Of a stretch of DNA of 64,000 nucleotides, positions 62,347-64,000 are shown piece by piece. A model generated the notes under the pieces. That model was not told the origin of the DNA and made no database searches. It saw only the letters and a program-made list of their open reading frames with translations. A program made the translations under genes and the position numbers. How positions within the stretch are numbered: position 1 is the first letter of the stretch; every line of letters starts with the position of its first letter. This DNA is from Herbaspirillum sp. DW155 (GTDB lineage Bacteria; Pseudomonadota; Gammaproteobacteria; Burkholderiales; Burkholderiaceae_D): assembly GCF_037076565.1 (NCBI RefSeq), contig NZ_AP029028.1:2728001-2792000 (forward strand), given 5' to 3'.

Positions 62347-63834
62347 ATGGCACGCTGGCTCGATCACGGCGTAACTCCACCAGCGCCACTGCCTGAAGAC
62401 ACCGATGAGGCGTTGGCATATCTCACCCATGTGCTCGGGCACACCTGCTATGAACGCTGGACGCTGGCCAAGATAAAGCGTGCTTTTTCTTCGCTGGGGA
62501 CGGCGAAGGTCGAGATGCGATCAGTATTTGATCTATTGCTCGATCATACCGAGGTCGTTGAGTGGTGGGAAAGTGGTCGCCTTCGCACTGCTGCAACGGA
62601 TAACGCACCCAGTCCGCAAGATACATTGAACCGACTTCTTCGCACGTATCGTCGACGATTCCGGCATTGGGAACCCATACAGGTGCAGGCATCAGACTCT
62701 GGCGATCACCAGAGATGGGTCGCGGCTATCGATCCCCAGCATGTCCGAACGCTCGTGGCCTGGCTTTCGCGTAGCGGGCGCTTTGTTAACCAAGAAGCTT
62801 CCACGAATACGCTGGCGACCTTTGACGACTGCCAAGCGTTCTCCCTGTTTTTGCGTGACCGGGCAAGTCGCTCCCGGCATACTTTGCGTGCATATGCCGC
62901 CGATCTACGACGCCTCATCAGCTGGTGCCGGGATCGGCAGATAGGACCGCTTTCCAACCTTACTCGTAACGATTTGCTGGCTTACCGCGATTCGTTATGC
63001 GTGGCCCGCATCAGCATCTCCGACCAAGGTCAGCAACGTGTTGTGGCGCCTAGTGAGCGCACGCAGGCGCGAGCACTGGCCGTCGTCGCTAGTCTCTATC
63101 AATATTGGTTCGATACCGGTTATCTCATCGCCAACCCAGCCTCTGGCTTGGTCACCGGCACGCAGGCCAGGAATGAGTTTTCTCCAAAACGATTTCTTTC
63201 CCCGACCGCACTCAATGCCTGCGACGCCTGGCTAGATACGCCAATCGAAGGAAAGACTGAGTTGGCACTCCTGCGCAGGCGTGCAATCTGGGTTCTGTAC
63301 CGTTATGGCGGAATTCGCCTTGCAGAACTGGCGTGGCATGTCGACACCAACTTGCCGCGTGTCGTTGTAGAGGATGACGGCAAATGGACGCTCTACGTCC
63401 ATGGCAAAGGCAATAAGGATCGGGCCATTCCATTACCGGATGTCGCGGCAAACGCCCTCACGACCTATCGCATTGCGCGCGGATTGACTGCGCAGCCTGC
63501 CGCCCACGAGGTGGCACCGCTAATCCATGGATTCAAAGGCGGCGCATTGCAGGAGAGCGGCTTGTACAGTGAGGTGAAGGCGATTTTTGAGGAAGTCGCC
63601 ACCACTCTTCGACCGAACGATGGCGCTCTGGCGTCGTTACTAGAGGCCGCTTCACCGCATTGGTTACGCCATGCGTATGCAAAGGCACTGGTGGTCGATC
63701 ACCAGGTGCCACTTCCAGTTGCGCAAGCTTTACTCGGCCATGCGTCTGTGCAAACGACTGCCAGCTATTCCAAGACAGATTTGGCCCAGTTGCGTAATTT
63801 CGTTGAGACCAGTTTTACTAACGGTGGCAAGTAA
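62347..63834 (+). CDS. Tyrosine recombinase (site-specific integrase)
   Basis: This 495-residue protein has an N-terminal region of about 140 residues of unknown role, a SAM-like core-binding domain (about 150-265, with R-A-S-R-S-R-H-T-L-R-A-Y) and a catalytic domain. Catalytic residues are visible: Arg in Y-G-G-I-R-L-A-E near 325, Lys in V-H-G-K-G-N-K-D-R near 356, H-W-L-R-H near 438, L-G-H-A near 460 and nucleophile Tyr in S-Y-S-K near 474. It looks intact. It is co-transcribed with the KfrA-like gene. Confidence 0.9.
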   Translation: MARWLDHGVTPPAPLPEDTDEALAYLTHVLGHTCYERWTLAKIKRAFSSLGTAKVEMRSVFDLLLDHTEVVEWWESGRLRTAATDNAPSPQDTLNRLLRTYRRRFRHWEPIQVQASDSGDHQRWVAAIDPQHVRTLVAWLSRSGRFVNQEASTNTLATFDDCQAFSLFLRDRASRSRHTLRAYAADLRRLISWCRDRQIGPLSNLTRNDLLAYRDSLCVARISISDQGQQRVVAPSERTQARALAVVASLYQYWFDTGYLIANPASGLVTGTQARNEFSPKRFLSPTALNACDAWLDTPIEGKTELALLRRRAIWVLYRYGGIRLAELAWHVDTNLPRVVVEDDGKWTLYVHGKGNKDRAIPLPDVAANALTTYRIARGLTAQPAAHEVAPLIHGFKGGALQESGLYSEVKAIFEEVATTLRPNDGALASLLEAASPHWLRHAYAKALVVDHQVPLPVAQALLGHASVQTTASYSKTDLAQLRNFVETSFTNGGK

Positions 63835-64000
63835 GACTTCTAACAGCTCTATTGCCTACACCTTTAGCTCTATGCAAACGAAGCTCCACTGGATTCAGCA
63901 GGCAGCTCCCGGAATGCGTAGCAATTGGCTCTTGCATCATTGAGCGCATGGTGTTCGGGCAAATTTTTTCTTGTGAAACTCGTAGCGCAATAACTCATTA
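63835..64000. other. Non-coding tail of window
   Basis: The last 166 bases become AT-richer and show no credible gene. Any attachment site of the recombinase is not recognisable from one side. Confidence 0.4.

Noticed and set aside
61391-63834. Tn4651-type tnpT/tnpS pair
   Set aside because: Those genes are divergent around a resolution site. Here the two genes are codirectional with two bases between them.

Overview
The window looks like a chromosomal segment of a high-GC betaproteobacterium, most probably Herbaspirillum or a close relative in the Oxalobacteraceae. This is inferred from gene content and codon usage, not from a marker gene. Coding density is high except in short AT-rich patches (about 45.6-47.2 kb and 61.25-61.39 kb) and in one degraded stretch (54.1-56.5 kb).

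Region 1 (1-9.2 kb) is part of a plant-type (Hrp) type III secretion regulon. I find five matches to the HrpL box (GGAACC, 15-16 bases, CCACNNA or a one-base variant). Each sits in front of a gene or operon: a secreted-protein candidate cut by the window edge, a trio of tiny proteins, a harpin-like Gly-rich protein, a small protein plus CesT-type chaperone, and an operon of ATP-grasp enzyme, Asp/Glu racemase-family enzyme and second chaperone. Both enzymes carry Ser/Pro/Thr-rich N-terminal extensions. They may be injected effectors, or may make a small molecule in the bacterium under HrpL control.

Region 2 (9.2-22.2 kb) is a peptide or acyl-amino-acid utilisation block, read leftward: porin, IclR regulator, periplasmic peptide-binding protein, an IS1182-type insertion, then DppBCDF-like permeases and ATPases, an N-formylglutamate amidohydrolase, a class A beta-lactamase-fold hydrolase and a CapA-like protein. 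The IS sits in a terminator-like hairpin and duplicates all 25 bases of it.

Region 3 (22.5-34.2 kb) holds an orphan ECF sigma factor, a second IclR regulator, an SDR, a class III aminotransferase and an unknown protein. The last two each have a perfect HrpL box upstream. An ornithine cyclodeaminase-like protein, a LysR regulator, an aldehyde dehydrogenase and a DapA-family enzyme follow, with remnants of an EthD protein and a MetI permease.

Region 4 (34.2-45.6 kb) contains an EAL protein, the DabAB inorganic-carbon pump with a divergent LysR activator, a BigR-type sulfide/persulfide operon, and caa3-type oxidase subunits II and I. Subunit I is cut short where base composition drops.

Region 5 (45.6-64 kb) is accessory: small AT-richer genes, an HxlR/MBL pair, a D-amino-acid/amide catabolic cluster with a nonsense-mutated amidase, a field of gene fragments, a branched-chain amino-acid block, a cytochrome c 3' remnant, and a KfrA-like plus tyrosine recombinase pair. 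No tRNA, rRNA or CRISPR array was seen.
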